This document shows, in pieces, positions 1 to 6,494 of a stretch of DNA of 40,297 nucleotides. Source of the DNA: Fontibacterium meridianamericanum (GTDB lineage Bacteria; Pseudomonadota; Alphaproteobacteria; Pelagibacterales; Pelagibacteraceae); NCBI GenBank assembly GCA_965235635.1, contig CBDDYR010000006.1, positions 1 to 40,297 on the forward strand, in the 5' to 3' direction. The translations under genes and the position numbers were made by a program. The notes beneath the pieces are model-generated. The model worked only from the letters and a program-made list of their open reading frames with translations, had not been told where the DNA came from and did not search any database. Each line of letters begins with the position of its first letter. Position 1 is the first letter of the stretch.

Positions 1-20
1 CAATCCCATAAGCATAGCTC

Positions 21-44
21 AGCCCCATTTTCATGGGGCTTTTT
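21..44 (+). terminator. Rho-independent terminator at the left edge of the phage segment
   Basis: An 8-bp stem (AGCCCCAT at 21-28 with ATGGGGCT at 33-40) closes a 4-base loop and is followed directly by a T run. It would end transcription entering from outside the window, so the first phage transcript seems to start afresh at the promoter downstream. Confidence 0.8.
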
Positions 45-49
45 GCATT

Positions 50-65
50 ATAGATAAAATCTATT
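50..65. repeat. 16-bp palindromic repeat, copy 1 (operator-like)
   Basis: ATAGATAAAATCTATT occurs here and again at 2256-2271. Its core is a perfect 6-bp inverted repeat (ATAGAT/ATCTAT) around AAA. This copy lies about 20 bp upstream of the early promoter; the other lies just downstream of the late promoter -7 box. Two exact copies beside the two main promoters suggest an operator for a phage regulator. That is inference, since no repressor gene is recognised. Confidence 0.5.
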
Positions 66-85
66 AAGCCTATAAATATTAAGTA

Positions 86-117
86 TTGGTATTTTAAAAT
101 TGGTGGAATTATGTTTG
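86..117 (+). promoter_or_regulatory. Bacteroidetes-type early promoter
   Basis: TATGTTTG at 110-117 fits the Bacteroidetes -7 consensus TAnnTTTG. A TTG at 86-88, 21 bp upstream, can serve as the -33 element. The predicted transcript would start near 123, about 20 bases before the first ATG at 146. No Shine-Dalgarno sequence precedes that ATG, as is normal for Bacteroidetes. Confidence 0.5.
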
Positions 118-145
118 TCGTATTGTTAACCTTAAAAAAACATAA

Positions 146-334
146 ATGAAGCAACTATTAACTAAATTAAAAATTTGCGCCGCTATAATAACAGGCAAGC
201 GTTTTATTATTTCTATTGATTACGAAAGAAAAACGGAATACGTTACTTACATATCGGGGGCTACAATTTGGCAATGTATGAAAACGGCAAGTGAATTGCA
301 ATCTTATTCTTACTCAAAAATTACGGAACAATGA
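146..334 (+). CDS. Small phage protein of unknown function (62 aa)
   Basis: First gene of the early block, directly behind the early promoter. It encodes a 62-residue protein with a basic N-terminus (several Lys in the first 20 residues) and no motif I recognise. Its TGA overlaps the ATG of the next small reading frame (ATGA at 331-334), which suggests translational coupling and supports it being a real gene. Function unknown. Confidence 0.55.
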   Translation: MKQLLTKLKICAAIITGKRFIISIDYERKTEYVTYISGATIWQCMKTASELQSYSYSKITEQ

Positions 335-408
335 TAACAACGTGTTTAACAATTGGCATTATTTTATTTATTTATCAATTAAAAAATTGGAAAAATTTGT
401 ATGAATAA
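331..408 (+). CDS. Tiny single-span membrane peptide (25 aa)
   Basis: A 25-codon frame starts at the ATGA overlap with the upstream gene and overlaps the next ATG (401). Residues 3-15 (TTCLTIGIILFIY) are hydrophobic and are followed by a Lys/Trp/Asn-rich tail, the layout of a small single-pass membrane peptide. Start and stop overlaps on both sides are the main support. It is too short for family assignment. Confidence 0.4.
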   Translation: MITTCLTIGIILFIYQLKNWKNLYE

Positions 409-697
409 GGACACAATAACAAAATGTAATTTAATAATATCGGATTTAGACCGATATAAGCGCGAAGCTAATTTAATCCGTGAAATATCCAACGGATTAA
501 AAAGTACTGTTATAACAATGTATTATTATAACGGACATGGGCTGCAAGATATAGCCGCTAATACGCAGTTTTCGGATCTATTTCCTTTTGACTTTAAAAA
601 GGAAATAAAGATACTGTTAAATGATGCGTATGATATTTATTTGGATAATATTAACCAATTAGAAAACCAATTAAACAATTTAAAAGATGCAGAATAA
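401..697 (+). CDS. Early phage protein of unknown function (98 aa), predicted helical
   Basis: Encodes 98 residues rich in Leu, Asn, Lys and Asp. Residues 70-96 look like an amphipathic helix or short coiled coil (repeated Leu/Ile with Asn and Gln). No known domain is recognised. It overlaps the previous frame by 8 bases and the next by 11, so the block from 146 to 1728 reads as one tight operon ending with the ATPase. Confidence 0.6.
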   Translation: MNKDTITKCNLIISDLDRYKREANLIREISNGLKSTVITMYYYNGHGLQDIAANTQFSDLFPFDFKKEIKILLNDAYDIYLDNINQLENQLNNLKDAE

Positions 698-956
698 AAA
701 TGAAATGTTTCAACCGTTTAATTCAACGTTTCCCGTTAATGATAACCTGGGGCAAACGATTGTTTCTTTTGGAATAAATAAGCTACAATGGGCAGCCGTT
801 ACAATAGCCGGACATATTGCAGCCAACGCAACGGCGGAGATGTTGGACGAAACGATTATTAATTATTCCGTTGATCTTGCAGAAAAGGTTTTAAATGAAT
901 GTGAAAAAAGGTTGACAGATTTAACCAATAATAAAACGTCCTTAATACATGGATAA
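687..956 (+). CDS. Early phage protein of unknown function (89 aa)
   Basis: Encodes 89 residues with an Ala-rich central helix (around residues 35-55) and an acidic C-terminal half. No family is recognised. It overlaps the preceding gene and, by 8 bases, the ATPase gene. A role as accessory factor of the ATPase is possible from position alone; nothing in the sequence proves it. Confidence 0.6.
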   Translation: MQNKNEMFQPFNSTFPVNDNLGQTIVSFGINKLQWAAVTIAGHIAANATAEMLDETIINYSVDLAEKVLNECEKRLTDLTNNKTSLIHG

Positions 957-1728
957 CGAACGTAACGAAGCGTTACGGCACATATTAAACACAAAGCGAC
1001 ATAAGGACGGATTTAAACCACAGGACGAAAACATAGTATTAAAGGTAGGCAATAAGACAGTTGCAACCGTTGGCAATTTCTCGGTATTATCAGGAATGCC
1101 GAAGGCGGGTAAAAGTAGTTTTTTGAGTGCTATAATTGCAAGCGGATTAATACGCGCACCAATATTCGATATAGAGTTAAACAACAGGCACACAGCCCCG
1201 CAAATTGCGCTTTTTGACACAGAAAGTAGTGAATACGATTTTTACAGAAGCTTAGACAGGGTTAAAAACATGGCAGGAATAAATAAATTCCCTACTACAT
1301 TTGACGCATACCGGCTAAGAGATTGCAACCATAAGGAGATAATAGAACTAATCGAATTTTACATACAAGGCACAGGCGGACAAATTATAATTATTGACGG
1401 TCTTTTAGATTTACTATTAAATTTTAACGACGAAATTGAAAGCCGTTTATTAATTAATTGGTTGAAAAAATTAACTGATGTTTATAATTGTTTTGTTTTG
1501 GGAATAATACACACAGGAAAGGGCAACGGGTTAACATTGGGACATCTTGGAAGCATGATAGAACGTTACGCGCAAAGTACGCTATTAGTACAAAAGGACG
1601 AGGAACGGGCGTGTATGGAATTAAGCGCAAAATATATGAGGTCAGACGCACATTTTGAGCCCATACAAATAACATCGTTTAACAACAACTTTAGCCAATT
1701 GCCATATTTTAAACCACAAAAAAAATAA
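949..1728 (+). CDS. RecA/AAA-like P-loop ATPase, probable phage replicative helicase
   Basis: A 259-residue P-loop ATPase. Walker A is GMPKAGKS at residues 49-56; a strand ending in FDTESS lies near 89-94; Walker B is QIIIID at 145-150. The sensor-like segment at about 172-195 contains LGIIHTGKG. The layout resembles the AAA_25/RepA and DnaB-like RecA-fold helicases of plasmids and phages. It is the only recognisable enzyme of nucleic-acid metabolism in the phage half, so I infer a role in genome replication. A packaging ATPase is the main alternative, but no HerA/FtsK-type motifs are seen. Its stop codon lies inside the stem of a terminator. Confidence 0.75.
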   Translation: MDNERNEALRHILNTKRHKDGFKPQDENIVLKVGNKTVATVGNFSVLSGMPKAGKSSFLSAIIASGLIRAPIFDIELNNRHTAPQIALFDTESSEYDFYRSLDRVKNMAGINKFPTTFDAYRLRDCNHKEIIELIEFYIQGTGGQIIIIDGLLDLLLNFNDEIESRLLINWLKKLTDVYNCFVLGIIHTGKGNGLTLGHLGSMIERYAQSTLLVQKDEERACMELSAKYMRSDAHFEPIQITSFNNNFSQLPYFKPQKK

Positions 1729-1757
1729 AGGGGTAAATTTATTACCCCTTTGATTTT
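1727..1757 (+). terminator. Terminator ending the early block
   Basis: A perfect 10-bp stem (AAAGGGGTAA at 1727-1736, TTACCCCTTT at 1742-1751) has a 5-base loop and starts inside the ATPase stop codon. The following T tract is short (GATTTTT), so read-through is possible. Confidence 0.75.
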
Positions 1758-1802
1758 TGGATTATATCCGTCAACCTTATTTCAGCACTAAAATACTAAA
1801 TA

Positions 1803-1991
1803 ATGTCAACAAAACAATACTTTACAGCAATTTGTTTTTTCCACTATTCAAAGGAATTGCAGCCGCATAAATTCCGGAACATTGCAAACATTGATAAATT
1901 CATGAAGTTTGCAAAAGAAAAAGGGTATTTATACGTTAATTTCTACGATAAAGTAACCCGCGATTTTCTATACAAAAAATGGATAGAATAA
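1803..1991 (+). CDS. Small aromatic-rich phage protein of unknown function (62 aa)
   Basis: A 62-residue basic protein rich in Phe, Tyr and Lys, lying alone between two terminators (1727-1757 and 2037-2066). A partial copy of the recurrent intergenic element (CAACCTTATTT, 1772-1782) lies upstream. The isolated position could fit a regulator, but no helix-turn-helix or other DNA-binding motif is obvious. Function unknown. Confidence 0.5.
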   Translation: MSTKQYFTAICFFHYSKELQPHKFRNIANIDKFMKFAKEKGYLYVNFYDKVTRDFLYKKWIE

Positions 1992-2036
1992 CAGTCCCAC
2001 CCGTCCCCCACTTGGAGTAAATAATTTACAAAAATT

Positions 2037-2066
2037 AACCCCGTACATATTGTGCGGGGTTTTTTA
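2037..2066 (+). terminator. Strong terminator upstream of the intergenic control region
   Basis: Stem 2037-2046 (AACCCCGTAC) pairs with 2052-2061 (GTGCGGGGTT), including one T-G wobble, around a 5-base loop. The T run from the end of the stem makes this a good Rho-independent terminator. It separates the early and late halves of the phage map. Confidence 0.85.
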
Positions 2067-2071
2067 TTGCT

Positions 2072-2090
2072 TAAAGGTCAAATAAGGTTA
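2072..2090 (-). repeat. Recurrent 19-bp element, inverted copy
   Basis: On the minus strand this reads TAACCTTATTTGACCTTTA, one base different from the copy at 4285-4303. It is the only copy in opposite orientation and the only one not directly in front of a start codon. It lies between the terminator and the nested palindrome. Confidence 0.65.
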
Positions 2091-2121
2091 AAAAATGTAT
2101 TTTTAAACATATTATTACATT

Positions 2122-2184
2122 TTAACTTGCATATCTTTGCATTTCCTTTGCATCTGAATGCACAGAAATGCGTATGCAAGTTAA
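2122..2184. repeat. Nested inverted repeat, candidate phage origin or control structure
   Basis: The outer arms are a perfect 12-bp inverted repeat (TTAACTTGCATA at 2122-2133, TATGCAAGTTAA at 2173-2184). Inside them GCATTTC (2139-2145) pairs with GAAATGC (2165-2171), and inside that TGCAT (2149-2153) pairs with ATGCA (2158-2162) around a CTGA loop. A single strand could fold into one long interrupted hairpin. The unit TGCAT recurs in both orientations, also resembling iterons. It sits in the only sizeable gene-free stretch of the phage, beside the late promoter. Origin of replication is inference; a binding-site cluster or RNA leader are alternatives. Confidence 0.6.
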
Positions 2185-2223
2185 TAAATATTAATGATAA
2201 AAGCAAATTTTGTGCATAAAAAC

Positions 2224-2255
2224 ATTGTTTTTGATAAATTTTGTTTATAACTTTG
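2224..2255 (+). promoter_or_regulatory. Bacteroidetes-type late promoter
   Basis: TAACTTTG (2248-2255) matches the -7 consensus TAnnTTTG, with ATTG at 2224-2227 giving a 20-bp spacer to a -33 element. The start site would fall within or just before the 16-bp palindrome at 2256-2271, which could act as an operator. A second TAnnTTTG (TATCTTTG) lies at 2132-2139 inside the nested palindrome but lacks a good -33 box. Confidence 0.6.
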
Positions 2256-2271
2256 ATAGATAAAATCTATT
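2256..2271. repeat. 16-bp palindromic repeat, copy 2 (operator-like)
   Basis: Exact second copy of ATAGATAAAATCTATT, placed at the predicted transcription start of the late promoter and 5 bases before the start codon of the first late gene. A protein bound here would block the late promoter. Confidence 0.5.
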
Positions 2272-2275
2272 TTCT

Positions 2276-2704
2276 TTGAAAAAAGCAGGTTTAATAATAG
2301 CGGCGGCTTTGGTAGCGGGTGGTATTTACTTTGCCATGAAAGCTAAGCAGGTAGGCAAAGCCGCACGATTTACAATTAAAGGCGTAAAGTTATCAGGTAC
2401 TAATATTATCCTTTCAATAGGCGTACAAAACCCGACAAATATCAGTTTGTCGTTTAATAGCTTTGTTGGGGAACTAATCGCAAAAAATAGCGCAATTGCA
2501 AATATTACAGGATTTACACAAACAACGATAAAACCGAACGCAGAAACAATAATACCGATTACTTGCAAATTATCGGGTTTGGGCGTGTTATCGTTGGCAA
2601 GGCAATTACTACAAAAAGGCGGATTAAAAAAATTGGGGGCTACATTGGTAGGTACTGCAAACATTAACGGGCAGGCAATGCCTATAAAATTGTCGTTAGC
2701 ATAG
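2276..2704 (+). CDS. Membrane-anchored LEA14-like (WHy-type) protein
   Basis: Starts at TTG (2276) and encodes 142 residues. An N-terminal hydrophobic segment (residues 4-20, LIIAAALVAGGIYFAM) is followed by a Lys-rich stretch and a beta-sandwich-like domain. The domain motif IILSIGVQNPTNISLSFNSF and the later TTIKPNAETIIPI resemble the LEA14/WHy fold. I infer an integral virion or inner-membrane protein. It is the first gene of the late block, and its stop overlaps the GTG start of the next gene. Confidence 0.6.
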   Translation: MKKAGLIIAAALVAGGIYFAMKAKQVGKAARFTIKGVKLSGTNIILSIGVQNPTNISLSFNSFVGELIAKNSAIANITGFTQTTIKPNAETIIPITCKLSGLGVLSLARQLLQKGGLKKLGATLVGTANINGQAMPIKLSLA

Positions 2705-4284
2705 TGCAAAACCTTTTAGGCATATTACAACCTTACAAGGGCGTTGAAACTGTTTATTTACACAATCAGGACGTGGGAGATATTATACAGGGTATTTTAT
2801 CAACGCATGATATGTACAAAAGTGAGTACGACAAAATTTGTAAAACATTTGACGCGCGAACCAATAAACAAATAGCCAAAAATATTTGGCAATACTTAAA
2901 AGGTAATGTTAAATATGTGATTGAACCTGATAATAAACAAATGTTAAAAAGCCCGTCAGCAATACTTGCAACGGGACACAGTACAGGAAGCGACTGCAAA
3001 AATTATAGTTTGTTTACGGGTGGTATATTGGACGCGTTGAATAGAAAGGGAAAACACATAAATTGGTGTTATCGGTTTGCTTCGTATCGTTTTAATGATA
3101 GGGTACCGCAGCACGTATTTTGCGTTATTAATCCCGATACTCAACACGAAATTTGGATAGACGCAGTATTACCAACGTTCAACAATAAAAAACAATATTT
3201 TTATAAAGTAGATAAAAAACCAAAACAAATGTTAGTAGGTTTAAGCGGCATAGATACCGATTTAGGTTTAGGACGCACAAAAAAAAGTGCAAAAAGTGTA
3301 GTTAATAGCGCAAAAAAAACGGCGCGTAAAAAACATTTTACAAAAGTAAAAGAGCAAATAAAAAAACGAGGACGAGTAATTTTGAAGTTTGCAGGCGCAC
3401 CCGCGCGAAATGCTTTTTTATTACTTGTAAAAATAAATGTTCGTAGCCTTGCCACTAACTTAAAAAAATTAGTTGCAAAAGATCCTACAAAATTAAAAAG
3501 GTTTTGGGAAGGTGGCGGCGGCAATTGGAACGCGTTATTAAAAGAGATTGAAAGAGGCGCAAAGAAAAAAAGACTATTAGGTATAGATGATGAAGGTATA
3601 GGTTTTGCTCAAGGAATACCTGCAGCCATTGCCGCAGCAACTCCAATAATAGCAAAAGTAAGCGCATTATTTAAAGCCGCAGGCATTAAAGGTAGTGATA
3701 TTGCAAAAGTAGCGGGAAAAATTGTTCAAAATAAAGCAAAGCAAGAAGTTGAAAGCATAGACGCGGCGGCAAAGGGTGAAGATGTAGAAACAGAGGACGA
3801 AGGCGGCGAAGGTTTGGAAGGCATAGGGGCAAGAAAAAAACCAAGCGCAAAGAAAAAACCAAGCGCAAAGAAAGCGAAGCGCGCACCAAAAAAAGAGGCA
3901 AGGAAAGCAAAAAGGACAGCCCGCAAGGCAAAGAAAGCACCTAAAGGCGGTTTTGGCAATGAAGCAGAAATAGATAAAATAGATAAAGCCACAACAAAGA
4001 AAGTAAAAGGCGCGGCAATTAAAAAGGCGGCAACAATATTAAAAGCGGCGGCGGAAAGCGGTTTAGACTTAGCAGATACAACAAGTGCGGCCGTACAAAA
4101 CGTAAGGCAAGCGGCGCAAAGTTACGGCGAAGTAGCAAATGAGGCGGCGGCAGAAGAACAAGCAATCGAACAAAAGGAGGCAGAACAAACAACAGGCGGC
4201 GGCATAGATAACAAAATGTTATTAATAGGTGGCGCGGTTGCGGTTGGTGCATTGGTTTTATTAAGTAAAAAGAAAAAACGTTAA
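2704..4284 (+). CDS. Transglutaminase/papain-fold protein with Lys/Ala-rich region and C-terminal membrane anchor
   Basis: A 526-residue protein with a GTG start overlapping the upstream TAG. The N-terminal domain carries a transglutaminase-like triad: Cys98 (in SDCKNYS), His137 (in QHVFCVI) and Asp153 (in EIWIDA). Residues 195-420 are very basic and Ala/Lys-rich, including an 18-bp tandem duplication starting at 3841 that encodes KKPSA repeats. The last 25 residues are a hydrophobic span followed by KKKKR. Family knowledge suggests a cysteine protease or amidase activity. Virion maturation, peptidoglycan penetration and genome condensation by the basic region are all possible; none is shown. 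Confidence 0.65.
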   Translation: MQNLLGILQPYKGVETVYLHNQDVGDIIQGILSTHDMYKSEYDKICKTFDARTNKQIAKNIWQYLKGNVKYVIEPDNKQMLKSPSAILATGHSTGSDCKNYSLFTGGILDALNRKGKHINWCYRFASYRFNDRVPQHVFCVINPDTQHEIWIDAVLPTFNNKKQYFYKVDKKPKQMLVGLSGIDTDLGLGRTKKSAKSVVNSAKKTARKKHFTKVKEQIKKRGRVILKFAGAPARNAFLLLVKINVRSLATNLKKLVAKDPTKLKRFWEGGGGNWNALLKEIERGAKKKRLLGIDDEGIGFAQGIPAAIAAATPIIAKVSALFKAAGIKGSDIAKVAGKIVQNKAKQEVESIDAAAKGEDVETEDEGGEGLEGIGARKKPSAKKKPSAKKAKRAPKKEARKAKRTARKAKKAPKGGFGNEAEIDKIDKATTKKVKGAAIKKAATILKAAAESGLDLADTTSAAVQNVRQAAQSYGEVANEAAAEEQAIEQKEAEQTTGGGIDNKMLLIGGAVAVGALVLLSKKKKR

Positions 4285-4303
4285 TAACCTTATTTGACTT
4301 TTA
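4285..4303 (+). repeat. Recurrent 19-bp intergenic element
   Basis: TAACCTTATTTGACTTTTA, taken here as the reference copy. It begins directly after the upstream stop codon and ends one base before the ATG at 4305. Related copies are at 5249-5267, 6942-6960, 8357-8375 and inverted at 2072-2090. Confidence 0.75.
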
Positions 4304-4304
4304 T

Positions 4305-4775
4305 ATGACAGCTTTAAAATGGATTACCACAGAGGCGAAAAAACTAAAAAAGAAATTCCCAAAAAAGGAATGGAAAGACTTAGTTAAACAGGCAAGCGCA
4401 ATTTATGCGGCAAAACATAAAGGAAAAAGCCCCGTAGGTAAAAAGAAAACCACAAAAAAGAAAGTAGGTGCAATTAAAAAACGCACTACAAAAAAAACAG
4501 CTACAAAAACGCATAAAGACACTAAAAGCCATAATGTAAATATTAGGGTTGTTAGCGGCACTAAAAGTATTTACGATTTAATTCATAGCCTTGAGGATAA
4601 AAGAGGAAAACTAAAAAGGTATATTATTTTTAACGGTAAAATGGGAGAACATTACTATTTTAACAAAGAAGAAATAAAAAACTTTAAAAAAGAAATACCC
4701 ACCTTAAATAAACAAATTTTACAATTAAAAAAAATTGCAAAAGAACAAGAAAAACTAAAAAAAATTATTAAATAA
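4305..4775 (+). CDS. Highly basic phage protein (156 aa), possible DNA-binding virion protein
   Basis: Encodes 156 residues. Residues 1-40 resemble small Lys-rich domains with an amphipathic helix (WKDLVKQASAIYAAKHKGK), residues 41-75 are a KKTTKK-type basic linker, and the C-terminal third is helical and Lys-rich, possibly coiled coil. The charge suggests nucleic-acid binding, perhaps genome condensation. No specific family is recognised. The recurrent 19-bp element lies directly in front of the start codon. Confidence 0.6.
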   Translation: MTALKWITTEAKKLKKKFPKKEWKDLVKQASAIYAAKHKGKSPVGKKKTTKKKVGAIKKRTTKKTATKTHKDTKSHNVNIRVVSGTKSIYDLIHSLEDKRGKLKRYIIFNGKMGEHYYFNKEEIKNFKKEIPTLNKQILQLKKIAKEQEKLKKIIK

Positions 4776-4807
4776 ACTTTTTAACCAATAATTTAAAATT
4801 TAAAACA

Positions 4808-5251
4808 ATGGCAAGACGTAAAAAACACACAAAACGCCGTTATTCTAGCCGTAGGCGCGTGAGTGGCATTAACCCGGCTAATTTATTAACAACCGTTGCA
4901 GGCGTAGCAGTAGGCGCAGCCGCCGCAGGTTTTATAGTTAATAAGTTTTTGGGTACCCAATCCGATACCATTAAAGGTATTGTACCAATTGCGGCAGGTA
5001 TAGCCCTACCAATGGCTTTGAAGGGCGATTTAGGACAGGCAGCAGGCAATGGCATGATTGCAGTCGGCGTATCTAAATTCTTGACTAAAGCGGGACTTGG
5101 TGCAACTGATGATTATACTATCCCGGTAAACGTTGGTGAATTTGATTATGCAATAGCAGGCGATGATTTTGCAATGGCAGGCGACGATGATTATTCAATG
5201 GCAGGTGATGATAATATTAGCGTCCTTGCAGGTATTGACGATGATATGTAA
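4808..5251 (+). CDS. Small virion-like membrane protein with basic N-terminus and AGDD-repeat acidic tail
   Basis: Encodes 147 residues in three parts. Residues 1-18 are Arg/Lys-rich (MARRKKHTKRRYSSRRR). The middle is hydrophobic and Ala/Gly-rich with probable membrane spans (about 25-47 and 58-90). The C-terminal 40 residues contain three imperfect repeats of AGDD followed by AGIDDDM. A strongly basic head and acidic tail flanking membrane spans would suit a protein bridging capsid, membrane and DNA in an internal-membrane phage. This is inference. It lies directly upstream of the probable capsid gene. Confidence 0.6.
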   Translation: MARRKKHTKRRYSSRRRVSGINPANLLTTVAGVAVGAAAAGFIVNKFLGTQSDTIKGIVPIAAGIALPMALKGDLGQAAGNGMIAVGVSKFLTKAGLGATDDYTIPVNVGEFDYAIAGDDFAMAGDDDYSMAGDDNISVLAGIDDDM

Positions 5252-5267
5252 ACCTTATTGACTTTTA
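5249..5267 (+). repeat. Recurrent 19-bp intergenic element, copy before the capsid gene
   Basis: TAAACCTTATTGACTTTTA differs from the 4285 copy by one extra A and one missing T. It overlaps the upstream stop codon and lies 35 bases before the ATG at 5303, further from the start than the other copies. Confidence 0.6.
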
Positions 5268-5302
5268 AACAATTAACAATTAATAATTAAACACTAATTT
5301 TT

Positions 5303-5956
5303 ATGCCTAATCAAATTGGACAGCGTCTAGTATTTCAGAACGCAAAGAACGCAATTACTAGGGCGGGCTTAAGCCCCGCAGGCGCGATTTTGTCGCAATC
5401 TTACCTACGTTTTGAGGTACCGTTAACAACAACACAAACAACGTACACTTTCGACACCCTTGTAAATGAAAACACAAACCCAAACTATCTAACGCAGAGT
5501 AAACTCAACCTTCAAGACGCCTTCGTGGTTAGTTCAATTGGTTACTTTTTGTGCGCCCCTGCGACATCTGCATTAAATGATAATAACTTTCAGTTATTGA
5601 CATACCCGAACAGCGTAATATTAAACGCGGCGGGCGCAGCAACGGCAGCGTATCAAGTGTACAACGGTAATATGACTTTGACAGTAAACCAACGTACTAT
5701 TATGACAGGTTGGGATTTATACCGCCATTACAGCGTACCACAAACACAGGACGCAAGCGCGGCGGCGGTTATTGACCAACAAAACGGAGCAAGCGACGCG
5801 TTTTATCCTGCGGAACCTAATATCGTAATGGTAGGCTCTAAGAAAAATATTTTGCAGGTTAACCTTGTAAGTGCATTGGGTGCAGTACAAGCAAATAGCC
5901 GTTTAATATGTTTCTTTCGTGGTGTATTGGCTCAAAACGTTACACCGGTTAACTAA
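5303..5956 (+). CDS. Probable major capsid protein (217 aa)
   Basis: A 217-residue protein dominated by beta-prone, Thr/Val/Ala/Asn-rich sequence, with no signal peptide or membrane span. Support for a capsid role is contextual: it is in the middle of the structural block, uses a balanced composition, and is followed by the strongest terminator in the phage, as expected for an abundantly made protein. The segment FVVSSIGYFL (about residues 73-82) matches FTVSDIGYDI in the 6039 protein, hinting at a shared jelly-roll-like fold. No database family is recognised, so the assignment is inference. Confidence 0.5.
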   Translation: MPNQIGQRLVFQNAKNAITRAGLSPAGAILSQSYLRFEVPLTTTQTTYTFDTLVNENTNPNYLTQSKLNLQDAFVVSSIGYFLCAPATSALNDNNFQLLTYPNSVILNAAGAATAAYQVYNGNMTLTVNQRTIMTGWDLYRHYSVPQTQDASAAAVIDQQNGASDAFYPAEPNIVMVGSKKNILQVNLVSALGAVQANSRLICFFRGVLAQNVTPVN

Positions 5957-5980
5957 GAATAAAAAACACACTAAGCCCGT

Positions 5981-6016
5981 AGCGGGGGGGCTGTAATAAT
6001 TCCCCCGCTTCTTTTA
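5981..6016 (+). terminator. Strong terminator after the probable capsid gene
   Basis: AGCGGGGG (5981-5988) pairs with CCCCCGCT (6002-6009) around a 13-base loop, followed by TCTTTTAT. It lies 25 bases after the capsid stop, so the capsid message would be set apart from the downstream minor structural genes. Confidence 0.85.
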
Positions 6017-6038
6017 TAACATTTTAAAATTCAAACCA

Positions 6039-6491
6039 ATGAATTTAGTAAAAAAGCCTGTTACGTATTATGACATGATAAGCATAAACGTACCCGCAAA
6101 CAGTACACAAACAAAGTTTACGTTTCCTGACCAACCTTTGTTAAGAAATAAGAAAATAAATAGTTTAGAGTGTTTCACGGTTAGTGATATAGGATATGAT
6201 ATTAACGGAAACGAAGTAATCGGTTCGTCGGCATTTAATAAAGGTTGTTATGTTGTTTTGTATTATGAAGGATATGAAAATGTACATCGTATACCGTTAA
6301 TGGAATTGCACACAATATCTGCAAATAGCGTAGGCTCGCCGATAGCTACTAATATAAACGGAAATTTAATTCTTTCAGATTTACATATAATTTGGACTAA
6401 AAGTTATTTAGAAGTTCCCGCAGCTTCAACGCCTGTCAGTCTCGTAATTAATAAGGTTTTTACTTTTGGTGTACAATACGAAAATTTATAA
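6039..6491 (+). CDS. Probable minor capsid protein, paralogue A (150 aa)
   Basis: A 150-residue beta-rich protein. It aligns along its length with the next gene product: INVPANST..KFTFPDQPLLRNKK here against LNAPAGST..RYYFPDQPNLRDKK there, and LHIIWTKSYLEV against IKIIWEKSYIQM near the C-terminus. Both are therefore products of a tandem duplication. The size suits a single jelly roll. A role as minor capsid, vertex or spike-base protein is inferred from the neighbourhood. Confidence 0.55.
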   Translation: MNLVKKPVTYYDMISINVPANSTQTKFTFPDQPLLRNKKINSLECFTVSDIGYDINGNEVIGSSAFNKGCYVVLYYEGYENVHRIPLMELHTISANSVGSPIATNINGNLILSDLHIIWTKSYLEVPAASTPVSLVINKVFTFGVQYENL

Positions 6492-6494
6492 ACG

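Noticed and set aside
949..1728. HUH-type Rep or terminase identity for the phage ATPase
   Set aside because: No HUH motif, catalytic Tyr or terminase nuclease domain is present; only a RecA/AAA-like P-loop core is visible.
3201..4252. Several long minus-strand frames opposite the 526-residue phage gene
   Set aside because: They are Leu/Phe/Pro-rich translations of the antisense of Lys/Ala-rich codons, lack starts with context and overlap a gene with a recognisable domain.
4285..4303. Reading the 19-bp element as a standard Bacteroidetes promoter
   Set aside because: It contains TTTG but no TAnnTTTG follows at the right spacing in the copies, and start codons lie too close downstream.
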